Shown here piece by piece: positions 1 to 12,955 of a DNA stretch of 64,000 bases; position 1 is the first letter of the stretch, and each line of letters begins with the position of its first letter. This stretch comes from Paraspadella gotoi (lineage: Eukaryota > Chaetognatha). The position numbers and the translations under genes were made by a program. The notes below the pieces were generated by a model. That model worked only from the letters and a program-made list of their open reading frames with translations. It did no database searches and had not been told where the DNA came from. The DNA is taken from the NCBI GenBank assembly GCA_051294375.1, contig CM119270.1, positions 11,910,416 through 11,974,415 on the forward strand, in the 5' to 3' direction.

Positions 1-280
1 AGAAAATATTGAAGCGAAGCTTGGATAATACAAAAACAGAAGTCTTAATTGACAAATGACATTGTCAAAAACTTCAGTTCGGAAATAAATATATGTAAAA
101 AAAAAAGATCGTCCAAAAAATTTCAAAAACGAAAGAAACATAATGAGAAAATCGCCGAAAGAACAACTCACCCCTCAAGAAAAATAACCGGAAGTAAACA
201 GGGTAGTATGATTTTAGGAAATAAGACATTACCTCCTCCCTCCCTCGAAGCGGCGAGGTGAGGATAGAGGGCGGACTCAC

Positions 281-3200
281 CGTCCAAGGGCGTCTTGCCG
301 TCCACGCTGTCTCCCTCGCCGTCTCGGTCCTTCATCGCTTCGTCCTTCTCGTCGCAGAACTGATCCCACAGTTTTTCTATGAGCGTCTCGACGACGAGGC
401 CTCCCACGTTCATCTCGATCATCTGTTCGGGGTTGGGGGGGGGGTTGGAGAAGGGGGAAAGTGAGAAATTTTGCAAGTGAGAAGCGAGGAAACGGGCGCT
501 ACTGATGTTGAACAGCTCGCGGCGTCGTTTTCCACTGGGGCCATTTTGTTAGAATTAAAACGCGTTGTAAACGCGCAATCTCTTTTATAGCCTGGTGTGG
601 TGGTATATTCACACCGCCTCACGTCCGTCATCCTCCAGCCAAATCCATTGGCTCAGAGGGGGAACACACCATCCCAAGCGTAGTGTTCCATCCACAGTCC
701 TCACGACTTCCCTCTGTGTTGGCAAAGCGAGACCTCCTAGGGTAACCGCGCCAGTGACTGGAGGCGTCACTGAGGGTCGGAAGCCCCCAAAGCCAACAGT
801 GAGATGCCCCATTCCAATGGGCATCACAGGCAACCCGGCTGTTGCCATAAGTGGTGAGCCCTACTATCGAACACGCAGCCTTCTCAGGGTACGCTACGAC
901 AAACGCCTATGCCCTGCCGACTTTGGGTACGCTACGACAAACGCCTATGCCCCTGGGTACGCTACGACAAACGCCTATGCCCCCACAACTCGCGCTCTCT
1001 CTCTCTCTCCCACTATGGTAACAGTCTTGTCAGACACCTCTCAGGCTTGAGGAACCTGAGTGATGTCTTGGCCCGGGGATCCTGTGGTGGTATATTCACA
1101 CCGCCTCACGTCCGTCATCCTCCAGCCAAATCCATTGGCTCAGAGGGGGAACACACCATCCCAAGCGTAGTGTTCCATCCACAGTCCTCACGACTTCCCT
1201 CTGTGTTGGCAAAGCGAGACCGTCCTAGGGTAACCGCGCCAGTGACTGGAGGCGTCACTGAGGGTCGGAAGCCCCCAAAGCCAACAGTGAGATGCCCATC
1301 CCAATGGGCATCACAGGCAACCCGGCTGTTGCCATACTGGTCTGAAATGTGCACTTTTTCACCCAAACTCTATCCCCCCTGTCATTCGTGTTTCTTTTTG
1401 TTTTCATGAAAGGTTTCAATCTAACATTTAACTCCCCCTTCCATTCAACTCGCCGTTTTCTGTTTCAAATTAACTCCATCACTGATACTAACCTGAAGAA
1501 CGAAAATGCCGTCTCTTCTAAGGTACTCTTCCGTGAACATATTGACGTCGTTCATGTCTGGATCGTCTGTTTCAATGAAAATAAAATGGGGAAAAGGGTT
1601 CGTGAAAAGATTATTAAAATCTTCAGGATTAGTCCCCACTATACATAAAGTCTGGAGTAACACGGAAATATTAATCGTGAACAGAAAAAGCTGGTGAAAG
1701 TTAAAAACTTCCGAATACATGCATTCAATGAACTGGGCCATAAGACAACCTTTAATTGCTCAAAAAATACATAAATTTACTAGAAGGATGTGAATGGAGA
1801 GAAAAGTACGACCGTAACAAATAACAACTTTAGTCTAAGTGTAGTGCGAGTTGTCCTTGAAAGAGATGCTACAAATGTTTGGTTAATCCAAGTTAAAACT
1901 CATGCGTTAAAAAAATCTAAAACTGCTCTCTAAGTACAAGTTTTCTTACCGAGATGGTAACAATTCAAAGGAAGCAAAAATTTTTATGAATAAAAAAAAA
2001 TTGATTAGAACGAAAACTGTGTGATTAATAAAGCTTATTTAAATGCTAAAACAATACAAGCTAAAGATAATTTATTACATACTTATATTTTCAAATCTAA
2101 ACCAAAAATTACCTGCTCTTTTCAAGTCCAACGGTTTCACCAAGTAACGGTTGACAAACTGTTTTCTTCCATGGGCGGAGTTAACCTGAACAGTCAAACA
2201 AATCATGATAGTTTTAACCATACCCTACGATAATTAGAGAATAAAGTACATCACAAGATAACAGATACTAGAAAAAAATCTTACCCAGATCCAACTGAGC
2301 ATGGAGATGAATGAAACGACCAACAGGATGGGGTACAAAATGGTGAAGATGGCGAAAAATTTGTCGTTATACAAATTGAGGGGAAGAACGCATTGTAGTG
2401 TGTAGGGAAGAGGGTTTCCTTGTTGCTCAGCCTGAAATGAAAAGTGTCCTGATTTTTAAACCTACCAATATGCTTTCAAAATATATATTTGAACAATTTA
2501 ATTAAATGAAATAAGCATTTTATAAAGTTTAAAAATTACAATAGAAATATGCAAAGATGTTTATAAATCTCAATACGAACTCACCGAGAAAGTGCAAACG
2601 GTCTTGATGGGGAAAATGGGGGATTGCGGCCAGACGTGATTGTTGAAGATGTTCTCCAGCACCCAGAGTCCGTGTCTGAAGACGGAGAAGCGGGGATCTC
2701 CTCCGAAGAAGGCTTGGAGCAGTAGCAGGTTGATGATGATGAAGAGGACGTACAAAACTGGAAGGTTGTAAGGGGGAAAGAGAAAGAAATTTTAGTTTTG
2801 AATTAAAACGAGTTTCTTTATGAGACAGAATAAATTCTATGACAAGAGAAGTTTTATAGAAAAAAAATTAATTAACCAAAGATGAAAAATTGTACATACA
2901 AGTATGAAAATTACACTTACCTTTAATAAAAATGTATACGGAAAACAAGTAATTGCCGAAGGATCGACCAATTCTCAACGCCTTCTTGACGACGGCGGGA
3001 CAAGTTCCGGTCGTGTCCATGTGTGTCTTCTCTATGTAACTCCGATACCTGAATTCATTAAAACAAATTAGAGATTGACAAAGTTTTTGTTTGCAACGAA
3101 TTTTATTTATTTAAAAACAGACATGTTTCGACTTGTTTTTTCAAGTCTTCCTCAGGGTTTTGACAGTTTATGAAAACAAAGTTGAAGTTTGTGCATCGGA

Positions 3201-5581
3201 AGGGTGAGAGGGTGAGAGAGAGAGGGTAAAAGTTTTCCAACAAAGTGGTGAGACAGAATAGTGGTCAGAGGTGAGGACAGACTGAGTAAGTTGTAAAAAG
3301 AAGTGAAACTTATTAGAGAGAGAGAGAGAGAGAGAGAGAGAAAACAGGATTGGGATTAGAACAATGCTTTTTAATAAATAAACAAACTTTTTTGTTTTCG
3401 TTATTAAATATTTTTTATCTTAATTTGGGAAACGTTCACTTTTACGTTTTGTAAAATTTAACAAAATTCTGCAAATCGCCACACCCTCTCTTCTACTTCC
3501 ACGCGTAACAGTATCACTTTCTAACTTTCTAACATGTCCAATATCCAATGTCCATTATCCATTGTGCAATAAGTTAATCCCAATCTAACAACTACCTCAA
3601 CCCTTCCTCTCTCTTCCTATTTCAACCGTTTCCCTTGGCTTAAATTCTCGATCCATCAGCCAGCGCCATCTCCCCATTCCCATTCCATCGCAAACCTTTC
3701 CACAAGTTCCAGCCATGTCTTTTCTTCCCACCCCACATTACACTATTACCTAACACTGCCTCACCTGAACAGGATATCTTGAACGTATCCATCCCTAGTG
3801 CCTCCGTCCTTCTGCACTTTGGAGACTTCCCTCGCCGCCGACAACATCGACTCCAGCGGCATCCCCGAGGAGACGGCCATGATGTGCCAGATGATGTAGG
3901 GCAGGTGGAAGAGGAAGGCGGCGATGGCGAGAATGAGAGGTGTCCATTGGTAGTAGGACACGCCCACCTTAGGGAAAGGAGAAGATTTAAAATTTTGTGT
4001 CGGTCGATAGAGGAGACAGAAAAGGATAGACAGAGACAGAAAAGTAGAAGGGTGTGACAAAGAATGAAAATGGAAAGAGAAAAAGAAGAGGGAAGAGTGG
4101 GGAGTGAGAAAAAGGTAGTGAGAATAGGAAAGGGGAGAGAGATAAACAGAGGAAGGAAGGAAATAAGGGGCAAGACAGGGGGGGAAGAAATAAAAAATGA
4201 GGGAAGAGGAAAATGAGCGACGGAAAAAAAGGGGAATAGGAAAAGGAGAAGGGAAGATAAATGAGAGGAGCAAAAGAGACGAGAAAGGGAGGGAGAAAAG
4301 AGAAAGGGAAAAGAAAAAATAAAAGGAAGAGGAAAGGACGGAGAGAGGCAGACGGACAGTAAAATGGATCCAAAACTGTTACGCACTCGCTGTCCTTGAT
4401 GGTAAGGGCCGACGTAACCGGTCACGTGAAATCCGCCATTTTGGTCGCGACCGCTTATCGGAACGTTGAGGAATCCTTCGGAGGCTACGTCTTCATCACC
4501 TTTGGGGGAGGGCTCCTGGGGAAGAGGGTGGGCAAAGAAAAGATTAGGCGATTATTTTTACTAGTCAATTGAAAGGTCACAGAGCTGTCATATTTCATTA
4601 AGCCTTTTAAGGATAATTCAATAAACGTAATCGCTGTTGAAAGTCACCAATGCTTCGTGTGAGAGAAAAAAAAAATGTTCAAAACTGTTTAGCGAGAAAA
4701 TAATGACAACTGCGTGATTGTTTTAATGATACTAAATAGCCGGCATTCGGAGGGAAAACTATTACATTTTATCATTTACATAATTCGCAGACACATTTCA
4801 ATCGCATAGGGCGCATCGTACCTTTTTCTTTCATTTAGTCATCGCATTTTATTTGTTTCTCAAATCGAAAGATCTTTTTTTCTCTTTTCAGACAAGACGG
4901 GGCGTCCTCACGGTTTGTTTGCCGTCTGCATTCTTTTTCTTAATTCTTTATCTTATCGAAGCATTAAAATTTAAATGCTATCCTTTTCTTTTTCTTTGTC
5001 ACAGGAATTAGAAATGATGATGGAAACATTTATCAATCAAATTGGAGATAAACTCTTATCGCTGAAATCAAAAGTAACATTAAATTAGGTAATTTTAGTA
5101 CTTTGGTACTAATTTTCGTCACTTAATAAATTTATCAGATCCCAGAAAAGTCGACCGACGTAATAAAGCTAATTATAACGCAGTTACTGTCAATAAACAT
5201 TGAACAAGGTATTAGCGTCTTCTCCCCTTGAGACAATACACTAGTAAGAGTTTACTCACGTCGATAATGTAGTTGGTTCCCAGCGTCCAGCATGTACTAT
5301 GTGAATATTCTACTTGCGCTCCCGTGAAATACACGGGCGTGAAGCATTGAATCTGATCTCCTCTTATGAACTGTCCCGTCATGACAACCACCATGAGGAT
5401 AATGATCATCGTCACCATGTACTTGCGATTGACCCTGTCGGTTAAATACAATTATTAACATTAACTCAAATTAACTTTTTATATCCATTATCGTTTTTAA
5501 ATTTTGAAATCACCTATCGCTTCCATCGTCAATCCAGACGTTGTTTCCCAACCACTCCTTGAATCCGAGAACAAAAGACAT
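281..5581 (-). CDS. Innexin gene 1 (gap-junction channel subunit), 3' end outside window
   Basis: Ten coding exons, read right to left: 5581-5514, 5434-5260, 4515-4387, 3967-3765, 3048-2921, 2757-2585, 2431-2285, 2185-2113, 1566-1493, 422-281. Each has GT-AG borders and the phases add up without a break (about 437 codons). Innexins are four-pass membrane proteins that form gap junctions and hemichannels. Visible hallmarks: start MSFVLGFKEWLGNNVWIDD, TM1 after NRKYMV, first loop with GDQIQCFTPVYF and a second Cys (STCW), SYYQW before TM2 (the family YYQW signature, here followed by T), PYIIWHI with the TM2 proline, second-loop Cys in TVCTFS and LQCVLPLNLYNDKFF, then TM4. The tail exon begins MIEMNVGG and ends in phase 1 at a donor, so at least one more exon lies left of the window. 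The ATG is preceded by a 5' UTR acceptor near 5595. Known of family: innexin fold. Inferred: intact, expressed gene. Confidence 0.93.
596..850 (+). repeat. Interspersed repeat family R1, copy 1
   Basis: About 255 bp starting GTGGTGGTATATTCACACCG and ending near CAACCCGGCTGTTGCCATA. Nearly identical to copies at 1083-1336 (+), 31638-31886 (-) and 36313-36566 (+), so it is a dispersed family and not part of the innexin gene whose intron holds it. No coding capacity or clear terminal inverted repeat was seen. A short non-autonomous element (SINE-like or MITE-like) is inferred. Confidence 0.85.
888..982 (+). repeat. Three-unit minisatellite between two R1 copies
   Basis: Three copies of a 27-28 bp unit beginning GGGTACGCTACGACAAACGC and ending in CTATGCCC, near 888, 926 and 955. 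The first pair is separated by about ten bases and the second pair by almost none. It is followed by a short CT-rich stretch. It lies in the innexin 1 intron between the exons ending at 422 and 1493. Confidence 0.8.
1083..1336 (+). repeat. Interspersed repeat family R1, copy 2
   Basis: Second direct copy of the 255-bp family, 230 bp after copy 1, with single-base differences only. The two copies plus the intervening minisatellite could be one local tandem duplication or two insertions. Confidence 0.85.
3121..3156 (-). other. Retroelement-tail-like hairpin (hammerhead-like core)
   Basis: Read on the minus strand: CCTGAGGAA, then a perfect 6-bp stem GACTTG / CAAGTC around an A6 loop, then GAAACATGT. 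CTGANGA, stem and GAAA is the order of conserved parts in hammerhead ribozymes, but one extra A sits between the core and the stem. It lies in the innexin 1 intron 3049-3764. The resemblance is seen; activity is not implied. Confidence 0.35.
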
Positions 5582-8500
5582 CTTGGGCGAACGTTACCTG
5601 AGAAAAATAAAAATGAATATAAAATGTCAATCAATGGGCGAGGAGAAATATTAACATGCAATTAATTTAAATGTCAACAAAGGTGTAAAAATCAATTTGT
5701 TTCATTTAACGTTTTCCTAGAGATCGAATGTCTGAAACAGTTTAATTCAAATTTAAACGTTTTAGTTATGTTTTTCTGTGTCACCAACATTATTCTATAC
5801 CATCTACAAATACATCGATATGGAAATACAAAGAATTATTTTATTTTAAATTTGACGACGTCGAAATAAGATTAATCGAAAGAATATGCCATTTTAAGTT
5901 CTGCTGAGCTTAGCGTATTTTGAATATTTAATTTTTCTTTGACGAAATTTTATCCAAATAATGTTTTCCCAACATTTTTTGTTTCGAACTTTTTTTTCGA
6001 CATTAAATAAAAGTTTGGAGTCGATTTTTCGGTTAATTTCGCACTGACTTGCGATAATTGAACTTAAAAGCAAAAAAAGGGGAAAAAAACGATTAAACTG
6101 ACAGGGCGGCAGCAGAATTCAGCTTCATTAAACCTTTGGCCCGTTATATCGATCTTTCAACCGCTAATAAAAAATAAAAAGAAAAGAAAAAACTGGTTAT
6201 AAAACATACAAACTCAAGATTTTAGATAACGGTATTTTTTTTTAAATGAAAATTGTCACTCGAGCCTTTTCTTATCAACAATCGAACGGCCAAAGCGATT
6301 TCTTTAAATGGATCGTTTGAAAAACTTGAAAGGAGTGCGCGACATGGTGAAAATATAATTTTTCAAAGATATAGGGTTACGAGCACTAAACGAAAGTAAA
6401 ATTGAACATTAATTGTGAGCTACTGTTATACCCAATTCACGTCCCAAACGCTGCGACAAAACGGCAGCGTTGAAATGTTTTTGTCACGACGCAAACATTA
6501 ACGAGTAAAGTCGTTCTCGCTCGAAAATCACCGAAAATCGATCACAGAAAAAAAATACCTCGTGAGTTTAGAATCGGCCAGACATTTGGAAGGTGGAATT
6601 TGCGGAGGATTTTGACAGAGCCAGACGAGAAAGGTAGATAAAGAGGCAGAGTTCGACTATGACGGAACAGTCGATAAGCCGAGTAAGCTCATCTTAAATA
6701 GAACTTTATATATTTACAAACGAACAGGAGCTTTTCTTTGTTGTTAGACGAACTTAGAAAAGAGAAGACGCAACAGCTGTTTGAACTGAATAATTGATTT
6801 AAAGACAGCTAAGAAGAAAAAAAAAAACACTTGGCAAATTAATTTAAAAAGAGTTCAGGGTCGAAGGAAAGCTCCCTCGTCTAGGAACGCGCGAAGTTTC
6901 CGCTCCCTGACTTGTAAAATTATAAATCAATTAGATATCAAATATCGGTCGAGGTTCCCAAGTAGAAGAATGTATGTATATAAAGGGAGAAAAATAAATT
7001 CAAATGTAAAGAAATTATTTTATTGAGATTTGCATTTAAATTTTAGTTTAAACATGCAAAAGATGGACAGCAGTTGCAAAATGGTTAATATGTTCGCATA
7101 ATTCCCAATTCAAAATTCTTATAATCAATTTTATTTAATTTCCTTCGTGCTTTCTAGACACAAAGCATTGTAAAGAAACGAATCACACACCGTTAACCGG
7201 ACGGCAACTCTTCATTTTATTACTTCTAATTAATTCTTTATTACGTTTATTTCGAAGAAGATATTTGAGAGCGTCTAAGAGGCTTCAGTAGACAAGCAGG
7301 TCATAACAACAATTTCAGCTTTTTCAGGTGCCCTTTCGATTAAAATAATTATGTCCAAACTGATATATTTCTGACAACTGGAACAACAACAACTTTTTAG
7401 GGGTAACAATGAAAATGGCGATTTTTTTAGTACAGCGATTTATCAGCAAGGAAAAAGATAAATAATGAAACAAATATGAGAAATCCATAACTTTTGAGCC
7501 CGTCAGAGTCCTGTCAGTCGAAATGTTCTTACAATTGAAGGACAGCGAAAATGAAAATGACTATTTATTAAAGAAAAATACAACGTAACTTAAGACGTAG
7601 ATTTACTAAAAGATGGGAGTGGCGGTCCCGGAACTTATGATAGAAAACTAAAGAATCGACTGATTAACCGTGACTCATTTTGGCATTACGACTTCAAACT
7701 GACAATTAAACCCTTCAAAACAGCGATCATCTCTCAAGTAAAAGGAACAGCTGTTAAGAGATGGAAGATCTAGAAAACAACAACAACAACCACAATGAAC
7801 AGAAGGTGCAGCGGGGAACAAAGATTCTCACTCTCTCGACCTGAATTTTAAAGAGGGGTTAAGCGAATCTGCAGCCGAGAGAGAAAAGGCGATCAACAAC
7901 AGTGGAAGATCTGCGGAAAACTTGAGGCGGAAGCGAAGGGAAACTTTGAAGGTGAAGGAAAATGTATCGCGAGTTGATTAGTATTGGCAAAGTTGCTTAT
8001 ATTATTTACCAACAAAAGGAAAACGTTATTTAAAAATGTCGTGAGAATCTAGGAAATCTAGAGTGCACAGTAGAAATATTGGCAAAACATTTAATACAGC
8101 TTCAAGATGAAAAACTTGTTCACGAAAGATGCCAAACATTCACCAGTATGTTATGTCAAGAAATATCACGAATAAAAACTCTGGGAGATCAAGGCTGAAA
8201 ACAAACAATGAGAGAGTTTATAAAAACAACCCCCTAGGGGCTTTCGGGCCTTGAAGCGATCCGCCGGTACTGCAGCAGCTACAGTGACTCCAGCACTACT
8301 CCAGCACTACCGTCCACGAGAGAAAACGACGGAAAATGTTTATATTTCCGAGCTTTTCAATTCCGAAAACTCATTTGTCAAATGGGACGACGGGTTTAGG
8401 ATTGGGGGTAAATTCAACTGGGTCTGGTTCTAAAGGAGCGACCATATGTCGATTATGCTTTTTACAGTTGCGATTTTATTCCAGAGCCGTTAGAGTTTGA

Positions 8501-9606
8501 TTAGTTTCGATATGTTTTATGACGCTTTTATCTCCGGTTAAGGTGAGCCGAAACACTTTCATGATAAAAATCTAAACGAGTCGCACTCCGGTTATGGCTA
8601 GATCTTTATCCTTTCACGAAAAAAGTCAGACACTCCTGAAAAACTGTCTGTACTTGAGAGAGAAATAATAAGGGGGTTGAAGTGAGGGTTTTAAAATGAG
8701 AAGAGCAGGCGAATGTGATTTCGTTCCATAAGGGGGGCACTGGTGAAAAGTGTGTTTGTTTCAAAAAAAGGGCTTTCATCGTCGTTTCTATCAAAACATC
8801 GAATAAGCCGGGGGGGGGGAGTGTTTAACCAAAACAGGTCCTCGAAAGGAAATATATAAAGGATCAAAACCAGACTCGAAAGCGAAAGTGTACCCCCTCT
8901 TTTGATTTTCTAGATCGAAATTGGAAGAGAGAGAGAGAGAGAGAGAGAGAAGAAAAAAAAAGTAAATATTGGTTTCACAACGATCCTTTCGCCGAGTGAG
9001 GCTGTGAATCCTGTGAAGGCAGCCTGCCCCCAAAAAACGATCACTCTCGATTCTCGAATTGAAGGCCTTTTCTCTTCTCCCTTCCCCCAAGACAGAGGAG
9101 CCCTCAATCTTTATCTCGAAAAAGAAGGAAGAGACACGAATCACCGACAATTTGAAGCAATAAAACGAAATTTAGAGCGATGCTAGTTATATATGCATGC
9201 TATCTTTTTGAAAAAAAAGAAAAATTCAGTTTAATTCAAAATCTGGAATATTGATTAAAGAGAGTTTAAAAATCAAAAAAACTAAAAAACTCAATAAAAA
9301 TAAATCAGTGTATGAATTTCATCAATTATAATTCTTCGTTTTGTTGAGTTTTCCCCACCGAGCAAAGATGCAAGTTTATATTAAAATTTATTCATTTTTG
9401 CTTTGACAAACTCTGCTCATACATTTAACATTTTTTATTGACGATAAGGTCGAAAGGACTGCCCGCCAAAATCGATACACGTCCGCCAAAATCGGTCGCA
9501 TTTAGAAGTTCGACGTCGTCATGATTATCGTCGTCGTAGTCCGCGTCGTCGCTCTCATAGCCTTCGCAAAAAAATTGTACCCGACCTCAATAAAATCGGC
9601 TTTGTG

Positions 9607-9637
<31 letters not shown>

Positions 9638-12275
9638 TCTCTACCTCAGAGAACGATGCATTCAATTGTTCTCCTTCGCATTCATTCCATGAATGAGAAA
9701 TGGCCAAACAAGGAAAAATGTCCCGGGGTCAGATCGTTGACTGAGGTTCCATCGAGAATGCGGTGGTAAAAAAAAAAAGACACCGAGACGGGGACAGCAA
9801 ATACAAAGCCAGTTTTACAGCAGGGTTCTTTTACGACGTGAAATTTCTATGATTTGGCCAAAATTGGCCAGGTACAATGAAACTGGCAATGAAGGGACAC
9901 GGAGGAGATATAAAAGAGATATATTGATATGAAATTAAATCTTTCCATATCCTTTTTCCTAAGATACTAAAAAAAAAAAGAAATATCAAAAATTTTGAAT
10001 TGAAAATGAGTACAAAAGTTTGACATACGCGATTCACATTTACGCAGTTGAACCCAGAGTGAGGCTCTCATTTAAAAAAGAGCTCAACTGAAAACGAAGC
10101 AAATAAATCAAACAATATTTTTCAACTCGTCGATAAGGAAAAATAAACGTCGGACAAAAATCTTTACTTTCCACTAATGCTGCGTAAATCAATTAACATC
10201 GCCCCCCCTCCTCAAAATTTTAAAATAAATAGAAAATTCAAATGACTATAAGGCCGAGAAAAAAAAACTTCTTAACATTCTGCCCCCCCCCCACTCTCTT
10301 TCTCGAAAATAAACTTGACCGAGACGAACGCACTAGCCGGGACGGAAGCGAGAGCCAAGGGCCGACTCAAGAATTAGACTCTTGAATTACTATCAATTAT
10401 GCATTGGAAGCCCAATGAACTTTTCGCCTTTTTTCCTCTTTTAAATGTTTTCTCGTTTCCGATCGACGGGACGAAGGCGACAAAGTCGAACCCTCTCACC
10501 GTTTTTGAGGCTCAAAAAATTCGAAATATTTTTTTTTACTTTTTGACGAGATTAAAGAAAGAGACGTTGGATCTTTTTTTTTTTCAGAGGGGATTGATCT
10601 AGTTTTTGGGACACGTTTGACGGAAAACGTCTATCTTAGCATCCTCTGCTAATGGATTTAAACGGCGCCGCAGTTTTTAGGGGCCGAACACTCAAATCTG
10701 GGACGTGGCCGACGAGGAAAATCAATGACGAGCTTGTGTATTCGGCATTTATGTATTTATACCCCGGGGAAGAGAATAAAAAAAAAACTAAATAGAGGAT
10801 AATGAAGGAAGGAGAAATGAAAGGCTTGCTGTAGCTCCGCGTTTTTAGCATCAACAAAAATAAACATTATTTGATATGCTAATAACCTAATTTGCATGTT
10901 GCAATGTTAGGTATTTTGTGGCGAAATCTTGAGTAGATACATTTTTTAAACTTTTTTTATAAGTCGAACTAACACTAAAACAATGCAAAACTATTTATTT
11001 ATTTTACACATACGCATTCTTAACTTTAATTTAGAAAATTGATGCCCTTTCCGATTTGGCAGCCAAAAACTTACTTTTTCTCCCAAAGTTTTTTCCCCTC
11101 GAAACTCACCTCCGGAAGATGACGCAACACCCAAACTTCTCCCGCCGTCAGCGCACCGAAGAATTTTCAACCAAATAACAGTTTGACAAGGACGATTTTA
11201 AATGAACATTTATTTAAGTTCATTAATATTTTTTTTGCACTTATTTTTTTTTACGAGCTTGACGGTTTTAATCCAAAACAATGCGACGAAGATATCAAAT
11301 TATCGTGTGAATAATTGTTTTGGGATCATTCGTCTTTATTGTCACTTTGAAAGATCGTCGTTTTTTTTCCTGGCCGTTGTTTTGTTTCAACGAATTGAAT
11401 AATCCAAGAATTCTGTAAATATAAAATAAAACAATATTTGTAAGAAAGAAAGAGCTTTGTTCAACGAAACGAAAGGCGTGAACCGATCAAATGTGAAAGA
11501 GTGATGTCCGAGTGACTGTCGTCCCCATCGAGCACTATTTTTTATCGATCTGTTTCTTTTCGAAAAATATATTTTTTTTTCTCGTTGGACGAAACCTTTT
11601 TCGACTCTTACCGTTCCTCTTTTTTCTTTTTCTTTCTTTCTTTTTTGACAAGATCGAGATCGCGTCTTTTTTTTTTCTTCTTCCTTTTTTTTTTTCGTTC
11701 CTCTCTTCTCATTCGTCGGCGGCCGTCTCGGAATTCGACCCCTTTCCCTTCCTCTTCCTTCTCTCTCTCTTTTCTCCTCCTCCTCTTCCTCTTCCTCCTC
11801 GATCCTTAAGCGGCCTTCGGAAACCCTCGTGGAAGCTTTTCGACTAGATTCCCCCCGCGGCAGCGGGGAAGGCAGTCTCGTTGGCAACCGTGGCAGCCGC
11901 TGCGGAGCCGGCCTGCAGCAATAGGCGCAGCTTGCTGCAGCAACGACGCCTGCCGGCTCAAGTGACGAAGAAAACTGAACCGAAACTCATCGCTTCGTGT
12001 TTGGGGAATGGGGGGAGGGTAGGTTTAACGAAGAATGTATAGAGGGACTGTCTGGCTTTTTATTGGGCAGTGAAACCCTACCCAGCTGATTCACTTCAGT
12101 GCTGTACGCCAAATATCGATGGTAGTAGGATTAATTTTTTTTTAAATAGTAAACACGGAATTTTTTTTAAAATATGGAACCAACATGAACCAAACATTTT
12201 TATTTTAAATTTATTATAAATGACTACGCGTATTATTACACGAGATAAAAGATTTTTATCTTTCCCACTCGCTTT

Positions 12276-12309
<34 letters not shown>

Positions 12310-12910
12310 AGGTCACCGAAATTCCGAACCGACCCGATCTCTCTTCTCACAACGAAAATCTCACGGAGCGAAGCTCAGCAGAGTGCATGTGATTCGCTAT
12401 CAGCGATTTGTTTTAAGAGGCGAATCCTTTTTACTGCTTTGGTTCACTCCCTCGATCTCTCTGTAAACGGATTCTACTGTAAAAATAGGAAAAGGTAGAA
12501 CCTTTAGCGGTTATCAGTGAATGCTGTTCACAGCCAATCACGAGTCTGTTATGCCTCTTTTCAAACTCTTTTTCTTTCTCTCTCTCTCGGACGTTTTTCT
12601 TCTTAGCTGTAGTTCGAACAAAAATTGACGAGATCCCCCCCCAACTACTCAACTTTCCCTCTCGTCCAGCCTCCCCACATTTAACAAGCCCGGAGGACAA
12701 ACTGTCACATAAACTTCTCATGTTTCAGACAGCGCGAAATATTACAAATCAGCAGTTGAAATTCTCCTAGAATAGAACATTGTACATAATAATTCACTAA
12801 TAATAAATCCCTAAATAATGACCAAATACTTAGGTTCTCTTGACAACTAAAAAAATAAAACTTTAAGAAGAGTTTGTTACTCTATATTTTATATTTACAA
12901 TGAATTTTGC

Positions 12911-12912
<2 letters not shown>

Positions 12913-12951
<39 letters not shown>
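12913..12951. repeat. (GA)n microsatellite
   Basis: Uninterrupted GA dinucleotide repeat of about 39 bp in intergenic DNA, typical of the many GA tracts in this window. Confidence 0.9.

Positions 12952-12955
<4 letters not shown>

Noticed and set aside
888-982. Repeats with short spacers resembling a CRISPR array
   Set aside because: Only three units, spacers of about ten and one bases, no cas genes, and a eukaryotic intron context.
3640-4425. 261-codon frame on the minus strand near innexin 1
   Set aside because: It joins innexin exons 3 and 4 through a low-complexity pyrimidine-rich intron; splice sites explain the region better.
11387-11887. 166-codon Lys/Arg/Glu-rich frame
   Set aside because: Low-complexity CT/T-rich DNA read backwards; no ordered domain and no splice evidence.
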